Source: Collimonas sp. OK242 (GTDB lineage Bacteria > Pseudomonadota > Gammaproteobacteria > Burkholderiales > Burkholderiaceae_D). Taken from it: a DNA stretch of 64,000 bases. Made by a program: the position numbers and the translations under genes. The stretch's first letter is position 1. The number at the start of each line of letters is the position of its first letter. Below, piece by piece: positions 1-7,986 of the stretch. The notes under the pieces are model-generated. The model saw only the letters and a program-made list of their open reading frames with translations. It ran no database searches and was not told the origin of the DNA. The stretch lies in NCBI RefSeq assembly GCF_900107095.1, contig NZ_FNOR01000002.1:1-64000 (forward strand), written 5' to 3'.

Positions 1-2
1 TG

Positions 3-311
3 CTGGGCTTGCGCGGCGACAGCAGTTTCCAATGGTCGGGCGGCTTGAGCGTGGTGCAGGCGTATGCAGCCTGGCAGCATGCGTTCACGGCGGGCAGCCT
101 GGTTTTCGGGGCGGCGTATGTGGGGGCGCCGGCGGCGGGTTTTACGGTGCAGGGGATAGGCTTGGCGCGCAGTTCCGGCTGGGCCGGGCTGGGGTTGAGT
201 ACCGCGGTGGACCAGCGCTGGGGCTGGTATCTCAACTACGATGCGCAGCTGGGCAGCGGCGGCTTGCGTAACAATGTGCTGTCGCTGGGGCTGCGCAGTA
301 AACTCGATTGA
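3..311 (+). CDS. Autotransporter beta-barrel C-terminus (5' truncated by window edge)
   Basis: Only the last ~102 codons are inside the window; the reading frame is open from base 3 and ends in TGA at 309-311. The fragment alternates short Gly/aromatic-rich amphipathic strands (for example QAYAAWQHAF, GWYLNYDAQLG) and ends in LSLGLRSKLD, which resembles the closing strands of an autotransporter (type V secretion) beta-barrel in the outer membrane. The last residue is Asp rather than the usual Phe/Trp. The passenger and any signal peptide lie upstream of the window, so the function of the whole protein cannot be judged. It converges on the H-NS-like gene with no intergenic base between the two stop codons. 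Confidence 0.6.
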   Translation: MGLRGDSSFQWSGGLSVVQAYAAWQHAFTAGSLVFGAAYVGAPAAGFTVQGIGLARSSGWAGLGLSTAVDQRWGWYLNYDAQLGSGGLRNNVLSLGLRSKLD

Positions 312-545
312 TTACATTTCACTGCCGGCGGGCTGTGCAGGCGCCGGCACTTCCGGCGCCATTGCCGGGCTGGTTTTCATGATGCGTTTCTTGCCCATCA
401 GGCCCAGATCCGCGCCGGTAATGCCATACTCGTTCATCTTGGCTTTGATTTCGGTGATGACGTCAGCGATTTCGGCTTGCCGCAGTTCCTCTGCCTGTTT
501 TCTCAATTGTTCGATTTGTGCTTGCAGCTCTTTGTAGGTCGTCAT
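312..545 (-). CDS. Short H-NS-like protein lacking the C-terminal DNA-binding module
   Basis: This is a 77-residue protein starting at the ATG complementary to 543-545, behind the purine-rich stretch AGAAAGAAAG. Residues 1-45 (MTTYKELQAQIEQLRKQAEE and following) form the coiled-coil N-terminal oligomerisation segment seen in burkholderial H-NS family proteins. After LMGKKR the protein becomes a Pro/Ala-rich tail and stops. The conserved YRDP...TW.GRGR.P.W DNA-binding module is absent, and downstream DNA is already the neighbouring autotransporter gene. A longer frame reaches 653, but the extra 36 residues do not look like H-NS. Inference: either a decayed paralogue or an oligomerising modulator comparable in design to truncated H-NS antagonists. 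Confidence 0.75.
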   Translation of the reverse strand: MTTYKELQAQIEQLRKQAEELRQAEIADVITEIKAKMNEYGITGADLGLMGKKRIMKTSPAMAPEVPAPAQPAGSEM

Positions 546-782
546 TTCTGGTGCTTTCTTTCTGCGTTTGGGACGGGCAAGTATACCGTAAGCGCGTAAC
601 GAGATGGATGTGTCCTTGCCGCCGTTTTGCCGCATTGATACAGGTTGTTGCAAACATTACCGATTTGTAGTTACCCTTTCTATCGCCCAATCTATATTGA
701 ATACAGGGATGTGGTTTGTGCTGTCGTTGTGGCGTTGCCTTGGCGGTAAACGAAGCAAACGCCGGAAGTAAAAGGTGTTGCT

Positions 783-1181
783 ATGAAGAGGTTCACGGTT
801 TTATGGTGTGCGGTAACCGCGTTGATGTTGAGTGTTGCCAGCGATTTCGCGGTGGCGCAAAATCACGGGTCTCACGAGCGTGGCGGCGGCTTTCATGGCA
901 ACGCCAGCGGCATGCACCATGGCGGCGGCATGGAAGCTCGCCACGGTTTTCATCGGTTTCGCGATTTCCATGGGCGTACCAGGATAATCATAGGCGGTCC
1001 TTTTTTCTGGCCGCCAATCTACTATGATCCCGATTTCTATCCAGGCCCGGCGCCATTGATGTATGTACCGCCAGGTGCTGATTTCAGTTACTACTGTAAC
1101 GACCCGGTCGGCTATTATCCCGCCGTGCCGAGTTGCCCGAGCGGCTGGTTGCGGGTGGTTCCTGGCGACGTTCCTTACTGA
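783..1181 (+). CDS. Secreted Gly/His-rich protein of unknown function
   Basis: The product is 132 residues with a clear Sec signal peptide (MKRFTVLWCAVTALMLSVAS, cleavage probably after AVA near residue 25). The start is set by AAAGGTG about 7 bases upstream of the ATG. The mature part has a Gly/His-rich stretch (residues ~27-60), a Pro/Tyr-rich middle (FFWPPIYYDPDFYPG), and ends with a short module YYCNDPVGYYPAVPSCPSGW followed by LRVVP. I recognise that C-terminal two-Cys module from many uncharacterised periplasmic proteins of proteobacteria, but its role is not known to me. It is followed by a strong terminator and appears monocistronic. Confidence 0.75.
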   Translation: MKRFTVLWCAVTALMLSVASDFAVAQNHGSHERGGGFHGNASGMHHGGGMEARHGFHRFRDFHGRTRIIIGGPFFWPPIYYDPDFYPGPAPLMYVPPGADFSYYCNDPVGYYPAVPSCPSGWLRVVPGDVPY

Positions 1182-1204
1182 TCCGATCGGGCGCAGCCCA
1201 TGCA

Positions 1205-1242
1205 AAAACGCTATCCAATTCAAATTGGGTAGCGTTTTTTTT
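1205..1242 (+). terminator. Rho-independent terminator after the secreted protein gene
   Basis: AAACGCTATCCAATT and AATTGGGTAGCGTTTT form a ~15-bp stem with a two-base loop and one G-U pair, directly followed by a T run. It lies 24 bases after the stop codon at 1181. Because the A run mirrors the T run, it could also work for transcription from the right. Confidence 0.85.
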
Positions 1243-1357
1243 ACGCACGTCGTGGCCGCAAGGCGCTAGCAAATTTTTGCCAGGCATCTTGCTGCCGATT
1301 AACATGGCGCGTACCATGATGTGAAAATCCATTCAACTTCCTGTCCCGGAGACATGC

Positions 1358-1672
1358 ATGTCCATTCATATGATTGAAGCGCTTCGTTTTAACGTAGCAG
1401 GCGACCGGATCGAAGAAGTGCGTTGGGGACGGGCAAAACCCAAGGATGACGGTTCTATCGGGTGGGAGCACAAGACTTCAGAACAGGATGTCAGCCTGGT
1501 GGTCGACGCGTTGCATTTCGGCGACGAGGTCGCTACTGCATTTTCAGTCGATGGAAAAATTGTGCGCGGCCCCAGCATCGCGCTGGTGATTTACGAGCAC
1601 GGGATTGAGGGGATCGGCATTACTGGGCCCGAAGTATCTGGGCGCACGTTGGCAGATTTGCCGCGATTTTGA
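1358..1672 (+). CDS. Hypothetical 104-residue cytosolic protein
   Basis: The start ATG follows CGGAGACATGC (GGAG about 8 bases upstream). The protein (MSIHMIEALRFNVAGDRIEE...) has no signal peptide, no membrane segment and no Cys motif; it is acidic and of mixed alpha/beta character, with repeated short strands (RFNVAGDRIEEVRWG, FSVDGKIVRGPSIALVIYEHG, IEGIGITGPEVSGRTLADLP). Its coding pattern and ribosome-binding site support a real gene. I do not recognise the family. It stands alone between a terminator and the diguanylate cyclase gene. Confidence 0.65.
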   Translation: MSIHMIEALRFNVAGDRIEEVRWGRAKPKDDGSIGWEHKTSEQDVSLVVDALHFGDEVATAFSVDGKIVRGPSIALVIYEHGIEGIGITGPEVSGRTLADLPRF

Positions 1673-1759
1673 GGCGGATTGAATCTGTTGTCCATTCGCG
1701 TTTGCTGACTGCTGCCTTTCTTCAAGCATACGTCTAACGATTTTCTGTATTATTGCCCA

Positions 1760-3403
1760 ATGCGAATATTTCAAAGCATGAAATTCCGCTTTATCGGGCT
1801 CGGCGTATTGCTTATCGTTGCCGGTATCTCACTACGCGTGTTTTTTGCGCTGCCGTTCGCACAAGGGCTCCTGCGTGACGAGGTTGCAAATCAGCAATTA
1901 TCGATTGCTTCCTATGTCGCGCGTGATATCGATCATAGTATCCAGGCGAGACGCGCCCTGATTGGCGAACTGAGCACGGCGCTGCCGCCGGAATTGTTGC
2001 AGCAGCCGGAGAAACTGGCGACCTGGGTCCGGGAACGGCAGCGGGTGAACCCCTTGTTTAATAGCGGTTTGCTGGTGTTGCGGCCGGATGGCAACGGCCT
2101 GCTAGCCGAATATCCGGCAATAGCGGGGCGCAGCAACCTGGTTTTTTCGGAGATCGACTGGTTCCAGGCTGCCTTGCATGCCGACTCCCCTGTGATGAGC
2201 AAGCCGGAGCGCGGACGCGCTAACGGCGAGCCGATCTTGATCATGGCGGCGCCGGTACGCAACGCCGCCAGGCAGGTGGTGGCGGTGCTGGCGGGCGTGG
2301 TGGTGCTCAACACACCGGGCTTTCTCGATCGCCTGCAAGAAGTCCGGCTCGGAGCGAGCGGCGGCTTTCTTTTGGTTTCGCCGGCCGATAAGTTATTCGT
2401 CGCCGCCAGCGACCCTGCGATGGTGTTAGCGCCGACCCCTGCAGCCGGCGTGAATCTGTTGCACGATCGCGCCATGGCCGGCTTCCGCGGCACCGGGATA
2501 ACGATTAACGCGAAAGGTGTGGAGGAGTTGTCTTCCATGGTGACGGTGCCGAGCACAGGATGGTTTGTCGTCGCACGGATACCTACTGCAGAGGTGTTTC
2601 ATCCGATTCAAGCCATGCGGAATTTCTTCCTGAAGAACACGCTGGTGGTACTGTTCGGGACGATCGCGATATTGATGTTGGTGCTGCCGCGCTTGTTGCG
2701 GCCGCTGACGAGTGCGGCGCAGGCGATGCGCGAAATGGCGGATGGCACGCGGCCGCTGGCGCCGCTGCCGGTCAGGCGCCGCGACGAAGTAGGCGATCTG
2801 GTGCTTGGTTTTAATTATTTGGTGGAACGGCTGTATGAAAAAGAAGCCGCGCTCAAGGCGAGCGAGGCGAGCATGGCATTCATGGCGCATCACGATGCGC
2901 TCACCGGTCTGTACAACAGGACTATGCTGGAAGATCGTTTGCAGCAGGCGGTGGTGCGCGCCCAGCGCGAGGGCTCGCATTTTGCGCTGCTGTTTTGCGA
3001 TCTGGATGACTTTAAGCCGATCAACGATCAATATGGACACGCGGCGGGTGATGGAGTTTTGCACCAGGTCGCGGCACGCTTGCTGGACGAACGAAGGGGC
3101 ACGGATACCGTGGCGCGCCTGGGTGGCGACGAATTCGTTATCCTGCTGACTGATCTCAGCGATGCCCACAGTGGAGCGATTGTCGTGGCTCAGCAATTGC
3201 TGGAGACACTCAGCATACCTTTCAATGTCGGCGGCAAAATATTTGAGCTGAGCGCCTCGATCGGTATCGCGCTGTACCCCGGCATCGGCGTTTCAGCGTC
3301 GCAACTGATGTCGCAGGCCGACATCGCCATGTATCGAGCGAAGCGGGCCGGGAAGAACAAATTTTGTGTTTTTGATGAAACCTTTGAATCTTTCAGCATT
3401 TAG
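1760..3403 (+). CDS. Membrane diguanylate cyclase (periplasmic sensor-HAMP-GGDEF)
   Basis: A 547-residue protein that should make cyclic di-GMP from two GTP. Transmembrane segments lie at about residues 7-28 and 290-312, bracketing a ~260-residue periplasmic sensor region of the Cache type (inferred from position and pattern). A HAMP linker follows (MREMADGTRPLAPLPVRRRDEVGDL) and then a GGDEF domain. The active-site motif GGDEF is intact at residues 455-459, and RGTD at 446-449 sits five residues before it, matching the RxxD product-inhibition site. No EAL domain follows. No clear ribosome-binding site precedes either ATG at 1760 or 1778, so the start is uncertain by six codons. The stimulus is unknown. 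Confidence 0.9.
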   Translation: MRIFQSMKFRFIGLGVLLIVAGISLRVFFALPFAQGLLRDEVANQQLSIASYVARDIDHSIQARRALIGELSTALPPELLQQPEKLATWVRERQRVNPLFNSGLLVLRPDGNGLLAEYPAIAGRSNLVFSEIDWFQAALHADSPVMSKPERGRANGEPILIMAAPVRNAARQVVAVLAGVVVLNTPGFLDRLQEVRLGASGGFLLVSPADKLFVAASDPAMVLAPTPAAGVNLLHDRAMAGFRGTGITINAKGVEELSSMVTVPSTGWFVVARIPTAEVFHPIQAMRNFFLKNTLVVLFGTIAILMLVLPRLLRPLTSAAQAMREMADGTRPLAPLPVRRRDEVGDLVLGFNYLVERLYEKEAALKASEASMAFMAHHDALTGLYNRTMLEDRLQQAVVRAQREGSHFALLFCDLDDFKPINDQYGHAAGDGVLHQVAARLLDERRGTDTVARLGGDEFVILLTDLSDAHSGAIVVAQQLLETLSIPFNVGGKIFELSASIGIALYPGIGVSASQLMSQADIAMYRAKRAGKNKFCVFDETFESFSI

Positions 3404-3550
3404 GGCGTGGAATTTGGCACTAGCCGAGCCGGATCGGCGAGATGTTGTTGCAAGCGGCAAATCAGCTTTAATCAGCGGGCGCCGGAAATAAGTTCTATGC
3501 TGCTTAGTGTAAGATCCTTGCTTTTCCGCGCCGACGAAGTGCCGTTCATC

Positions 3551-3997
3551 ATGAAAGTCTACAATTTAGCTTGTGAACGAAATCATCGCTTTGAGGGCTG
3601 GTTTGCCTCGGAGGAAGATTTTCTGTCGCAATCGGCGGGACGGCAGATTATTTGCCCGGTGTGCGACAGCCTGAAAGTCGGCAAGCTGCCGTCAGCCCCG
3701 CATCTGAATTTATCCGCAGCCAAATCAAATCCTGCCGGCGGCGACGCGGGTTTGAGTTCGGCGGCAGTGGCGCAATTTCAGCAGCGTCTGCAGGACGTGG
3801 TGCGTCATGTGATGGAAAATACGGAAGATGTGGGCGCAGGTTTTGCCGAGGAAGCGCGTCGGATTCATTACAAGGAAGTGCCCGGGCATGGAATACGCGG
3901 CATTGCATCGGCGGAACAATGCGAGGAGCTGGCAGAGGAGGGCATCGATGTTTTCCATTTGCCGCTGTCGATACCTCCCAAGCGGTCGCTTCAATAA
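3551..3997 (+). CDS. DUF1178 family protein
   Basis: The protein has 148 residues from the ATG at 3551; an open frame continues upstream to 3407 but the family typically begins exactly at MKV(Y/F)xLxC. It opens with MKVYNLACERNHRFEGWFAS, then CPVC at residues 35-38; with C8 and H12 this looks like a small zinc-ribbon-like N-terminus. The rest is helical and acidic, with the family-typical segment ARRIHYKEVPGHGIRGIAS. The function of DUF1178 is not established. It lies downstream of, and in the same direction as, the diguanylate cyclase gene (147-base gap) and converges on spoT. Confidence 0.85.
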   Translation: MKVYNLACERNHRFEGWFASEEDFLSQSAGRQIICPVCDSLKVGKLPSAPHLNLSAAKSNPAGGDAGLSSAAVAQFQQRLQDVVRHVMENTEDVGAGFAEEARRIHYKEVPGHGIRGIASAEQCEELAEEGIDVFHLPLSIPPKRSLQ

Positions 3998-4049
3998 TTC
4001 AATAATTCAGTAGGCCGGCTGCCGTTATGCTGCACCGGCAGGCCGGCAG

Positions 4050-6335
4050 TTACGCGTTGCGATCCCGCAGAATCCGTGTGACGCCGCGGATGCGGCGGAC
4101 ATTGCGCATCAACCTGGCCAGGTGCACCCGGTCTTCGACCTGGATGGTGAAGATCAGCTGCGTCATCAACTGATCTTTGTCGTCATCCATGTTGACATAG
4201 ATGATGTTGGCGTCGGAGTCGCCGATTTCGGCGGCGACCCGGGCCAGGATGCCCTTGTCGTTATGCACCAGCACCTTGATGCGGCAATCGAAGCGGCGAT
4301 TCAGGTCTTCGCCCCACAGCACTTCAATCCAGCGATCAGGGTCCTTGTTGCGTTGGCGCTTGGCGATGTGGCAGTCTTCGGTGTGCACCACCAGGCCCTG
4401 GTCGCGCTTGAGCTGGCCGGTGATGTGATCGCCCGGAATCGGCTGGCAGCATGGCGACAGCTGCACCGACACGCCTTCGCTGCCATAGATCACCACCGGG
4501 TCCATCTTGGCGGGAGCGACAATACCTTCCATGTCGAGCAGCGGCGTCTGCAAAGGTTCGTTTTCGAGCAAGCCCATGATATGGCGCGCCACCAGGGTCG
4601 CCATACGTTTGCCGACGCCGATGTCGGCATAGATTTCATCTAGCGACTTGGCGCTGGATTCATTCAACAGGCGATCGATCACGATCGGCGCCAGCACCGG
4701 ATTCAGGTTGAGCATCGCCAGCGCCTGCGACAGCAGTCGCTGGCCGAGTTCCACCGACTCGCTCAGATTGATGGTGCGCAGATGATGACGGATGGCCGAA
4801 CGCGCTTTGCCGGTGCGCACAAAACTGAGCCAGTTGGGACTAGGGCGCGAACTGGTCGAGGTAATGATTTCGACGATGTCGCCGTTGTGCAATTCTGTGC
4901 GCAGCGGCGCAGCTTCGTGATTGATCTTGGCGGCGATAGTCTGGTCGCCGACATCGGTATGGATGGTATAGGCGAAATCAAGCGCGGTGGCGCCACGCGG
5001 CAAGGCGATGATTTTCGATTTCGGCGTAAACACGTAAACCGAATCGGGAAACAGGTCGACCTTGACATGCTCCAGGAACTCGGCCGAATCGCCGGTTTGT
5101 TTCTGGATGTCGAGCAGCGACTGCAGCCAGGCGTGGGTGCGCTGCTGCAAATCGCTCAGATTGCCTTCTTCGTCCTTGTACAGCCAGTGCGCGGCAACGC
5201 CCGACTCGGCTACCCGATGCATGTCCTGGGTGCGTATCTGGAATTCCACCGGCGTACCGTACGGGCCGATCAAGGTCGTGTGCAGCGACTGATAGCCATT
5301 CAGCTTGGGGATCGCGATGTAATCCTTGAACTTGCCCGGCATCGGCTTGTACAGCGCATGCAGGGTGCCGAGCGCGAGGTAGCAATTGGCGAAGGTATCG
5401 ACCACGATACGGAAGCCGTACACATCCAGCACCTGCGAAAATGACAGATGCTTGCTGTGCATCTTGCGGTAGATGCCGAACAGGCTCTTCTCGCGGCCGT
5501 CTATTTGCGCGTTGATGCCGGTTGCCGCCAGCGTGGTGCTGACCGATTCCAGGATCTTGCTGACCACTTCGCGTCGATTGCCGCGCGCCGCCTTGACTGC
5601 TTTGGCCAAGGTGCGATGGCGCAGCGGGTACAGATGCGAAAACGCCAGTTCCTGCAGCTCGCGGTAGATATTGTTAAGGCCCAGGCGATGCGCGATCGGA
5701 ACGTAGACCTCCATCGTCTCACGGGCGATGCGACGCTTCTTTTCCGGGACCATCACGCCCAGCGTGCGCATATTGTGCAAGCGGTCGGCCAGCTTGACCA
5801 GGATCACGCGCACATCGCGCGCCATCGCCAGCAGCATCTTGCGGAAATTTTCGGCCTGGGCTTCGATCTGGCTCTGGAATTCGATCTTGTCCAACTTCGA
5901 CAAACCGTCAACCAAAGTCGCCACCGGCGCGCCGAAGCGTTCAATCAGCTCATCCTTCTTGACGTCCTGGTCTTCCATGACGTCGTGCAGCAGGGCGGCC
6001 ATGATCGCTTGCGCGTCAAGCTTCCAGTCGGCGCAGATTTCGGCGACGGCTATCGGGTGTGAAATATAAGGTTCGCCGGATTTGCGCATCTGACCCAGAT
6101 GCATTTCATCCGAAAAGCGATACGCTTCCCTGACCTTCTTCAGCTCGGCTGGGGTCAGGTAGTCGGCAAGCTTGGTGGTCAGGTGCGTGATCGAAGCGAC
6201 GCCGGGTTGTAGCGTGGGCGGATGATCTGGCAAGGGAGGAGTATTAGCGGGTTTTCTGGCTGAGCGGGGAGAGGCCGCCCGTTTTTTAGTGGTTGCGGCT
6301 GATGACAGACTTGAATCTGGAGAGGTCAGGTTCAT
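4050..6335 (-). CDS. spoT: Bifunctional (p)ppGpp synthetase/hydrolase SpoT
   Basis: A 761-residue RelA/SpoT homologue that makes and degrades (p)ppGpp in the stringent response. The domain order is canonical: a Pro/Ser-rich N-terminus (1-45), an HD hydrolase domain with H93 and HDVMED at 117-122 (intact, so hydrolysis is expected), a synthetase domain (GKFKDYIAIPKLNGYQSLHT region), a TGS domain (VYVFTPKSKIIALPRGATALDF), a helical/Zn-finger region with CC near CCQPIPGDHITG, and a C-terminal ACT domain. It is the last gene of the leftward order gmk-rpoZ-spoT, the classic proteobacterial arrangement. No good ribosome-binding site precedes the chosen ATG, so the first ~40 residues are less certain. 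Confidence 0.96.
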   Translation of the reverse strand: MNLTSPDSSLSSAATTKKRAASPRSARKPANTPPLPDHPPTLQPGVASITHLTTKLADYLTPAELKKVREAYRFSDEMHLGQMRKSGEPYISHPIAVAEICADWKLDAQAIMAALLHDVMEDQDVKKDELIERFGAPVATLVDGLSKLDKIEFQSQIEAQAENFRKMLLAMARDVRVILVKLADRLHNMRTLGVMVPEKKRRIARETMEVYVPIAHRLGLNNIYRELQELAFSHLYPLRHRTLAKAVKAARGNRREVVSKILESVSTTLAATGINAQIDGREKSLFGIYRKMHSKHLSFSQVLDVYGFRIVVDTFANCYLALGTLHALYKPMPGKFKDYIAIPKLNGYQSLHTTLIGPYGTPVEFQIRTQDMHRVAESGVAAHWLYKDEEGNLSDLQQRTHAWLQSLLDIQKQTGDSAEFLEHVKVDLFPDSVYVFTPKSKIIALPRGATALDFAYTIHTDVGDQTIAAKINHEAAPLRTELHNGDIVEIITSTSSRPSPNWLSFVRTGKARSAIRHHLRTINLSESVELGQRLLSQALAMLNLNPVLAPIVIDRLLNESSAKSLDEIYADIGVGKRMATLVARHIMGLLENEPLQTPLLDMEGIVAPAKMDPVVIYGSEGVSVQLSPCCQPIPGDHITGQLKRDQGLVVHTEDCHIAKRQRNKDPDRWIEVLWGEDLNRRFDCRIKVLVHNDKGILARVAAEIGDSDANIIYVNMDDDKDQLMTQLIFTIQVEDRVHLARLMRNVRRIRGVTRILRDRNA

Positions 6336-6431
6336 ACTGGGTAGCTATCAGCCGCATGAGTTTTACTAATTGCGGGACAGAGTTTGCAAGCCACCGAAGC
6401 GTGACGCATTACTCTGTCCTCAATTAATCTG

Positions 6432-6635
6432 TTAGCCAGGTACCTTTTTCAGCATTTCAATACCGATCTTGCCTGCAGCGATTTCGCGCAGTGCAATCAC
6501 GGTTGGTTTGTCTTTTGCGTCAATTTTTGCAGTGTGGCCTTGCAACAACTGGCGCGCGCGATAAGTCGCGGACAGCGTCAACTGAAAACGGTTAGGGATT
6601 TGTTTCAAACAATCTTCGATGGTGATGCGGGCCAT
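6432..6635 (-). CDS. rpoZ: RNA polymerase omega subunit RpoZ
   Basis: A 67-residue omega subunit ([20 protein letters not shown]...), which assists RNA polymerase assembly and takes part in ppGpp binding. The ATG complementary to 6633-6635 is chosen because GGAGAA lies just upstream and the family begins at MARxTxEDC; the open frame extends 13 codons further without homology. The conserved core [16 protein letters not shown] and [12 protein letters not shown] is present. It sits 41 bases downstream of gmk and 96 bases upstream of spoT, same direction. Confidence 0.96.
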   Translation of the reverse strand: MARITIEDCLKQIPNRFQLTLSATYRARQLLQGHTAKIDAKDKPTVIALREIAAGKIGIEMLKKVPG

Positions 6636-6676
6636 ATATTCTCCGGAAAACGGTGTTGCTAGGTGTTGATTCAATA

Positions 6677-7303
6677 CTAACTTAAATTGGCGTGGATACC
6701 CAATTGGGCAAACAAAGACGCGTTGCGCACCGCCTGCTGTGAAAAGCGGCAGCGGGTAGCTTTGACGATCGCTGTTAATTCCGACAGAGCAGTTGCAAAC
6801 TCTTGATTAATAATAACATATTCAAACTCGGGGGCGTGGGCGATTTCGCCGCCGGCGGCAAGAATCCGGCGCGTAATGACCTGCGGTTCGTCCTGGCCAC
6901 GCTTTTTCAGGCGGTCTTCCAGGGCTGCAATCGACGGCGGCAGGATAAAAATCCCGACCGCGTGCGGGAATTGCTTCTTCACTTGCTGCGCGCCTTGCCA
7001 GTCGATCTCCAGCAAAACGTCGGTGCCGGATTGCATTTGCTCGGCAATCGCCAGGCGCGAAGTGCCGTAATAATTGGTATGTACTTCGGCCCACTCCAGG
7101 AATTCGCCTTGTTTGTGGCGCGTGCGGAAGTCTTCAACCGTAGTGAAATGATATTCGCGGCCGTCCTGCTCACTCGGGCGTGGTGGCCGCGTAGTGTAGG
7201 AAATCGACAGTTTGATGGCTTTTTCTTGTGCCAGCAGGGCATTGACCAGCGTCGATTTGCCGGCACCGGAAGGTGCTACCACCATGAACAGGCTGCCCGA
7301 CAT
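6677..7303 (-). CDS. gmk: Guanylate kinase
   Basis: Converts GMP and ATP to GDP and ADP. The P-loop GxxGxGKS appears as [10 protein letters not shown] near the N-terminus, and the GMP-binding region reads [20 protein letters not shown] start the gene at the ATG complementary to 7301-7303 ([13 protein letters not shown]), because guanylate kinases begin only a few residues before the P-loop strand and GGACGAAC precedes it at suitable spacing. In-frame ATGs at 7321 and 7369 would add 6 or 22 residues without family similarity or a ribosome-binding site. It is the first gene of the gmk-rpoZ-spoT group, coupling guanine nucleotide supply with ppGpp metabolism. Confidence 0.95.
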   Translation of the reverse strand: MSGSLFMVVAPSGAGKSTLVNALLAQEKAIKLSISYTTRPPRPSEQDGREYHFTTVEDFRTRHKQGEFLEWAEVHTNYYGTSRLAIAEQMQSGTDVLLEIDWQGAQQVKKQFPHAVGIFILPPSIAALEDRLKKRGQDEPQVITRRILAAGGEIAHAPEFEYVIINQEFATALSELTAIVKATRCRFSQQAVRNASLFAQLGIHANLS

Positions 7304-7610
7304 GGGATGTTCGTCCGGCATTGCCGAAACAGGTTCAATCGGTGAGGTAGGGAGAAGTGGAGGTGTCATGACAATTGAGTAGTGTGCAATCCATCAAGCA
7401 TTTAACATACCTGACTACAAGAGTGTCATTGTATCAGCGCGGCAATAAGACTGCAGCGTGGATTTGTATCTTTCCGGTATGGTGCGCGTGGCAAGTATAT
7501 TGGCGATGTGATAACGGCAGCCCGGGCATGGTGTACATTTATGGTTTTTCAAAAAAGCGCACGCGCTGACCGTTCGCTTTAATGATATAAAAACGATAAG
7601 GAAATTCACT
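7304..7610. other. Divergent intergenic region between gmk and the DUF2164 gene
   Basis: About 300 bases with no convincing gene apart from a possible 22-codon N-terminal extension of gmk (to 7369). It must hold the promoters of both divergent units. On the right side AAAACGATAAGGAAATTC provides the ribosome-binding site for the GTG start at 7611. I see no clear terminator or operator. Confidence 0.5.
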
Positions 7611-7865
7611 GTGGCGATCAAATTACAGCAAAGCGAGCAGAAAGATCTGATCGGATCGATTCAGCGCTATTTCAAGGAAAACATGGAAGAGCCGATCGGC
7701 GACCTGAAAGCGGGCATGCTGCTCGATTTCTGCCTGCGGGTAATCGGCCCCGGCATTTATAACCAGGCGATTGCCGATGCGCAGGCGCATATGGAGGCGA
7801 AAGTCTCGGATCTGGCGGTCGAGTGCTATGCAGAGACCGAGGATTACTGGAAGAGGAAAAAATAA
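7611..7865 (+). CDS. DUF2164 family protein
   Basis: An 84-residue protein starting at GTG, nine bases after AAGGAA. The sequence (KLQQSEQKDLIGSIQRYFKE, then MEEPIGDLKAGMLLDFCLRVIGPGIYNQAI) matches the short DUF2164 family, whose members share the I..iq.yf.ee...iG.lka..lLdff...igp..YN pattern. It is probably a cytosolic helical protein of unknown function. It precedes thrC by 121 bases in the same direction, but that gap can hold a promoter, so co-transcription is unclear. Confidence 0.85.
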   Translation: MAIKLQQSEQKDLIGSIQRYFKENMEEPIGDLKAGMLLDFCLRVIGPGIYNQAIADAQAHMEAKVSDLAVECYAETEDYWKRKK

Positions 7866-7986
7866 GCCTGGCCAGGACCGGCTGCGCACGTCCAAAGCTG
7901 ACAGCGGCATGGTAGCGGACGCTATAATGTAAGCAGACCTCATCCTTTCATCCTTATTCGCAACTTTACCCAACACCATCCACGAT

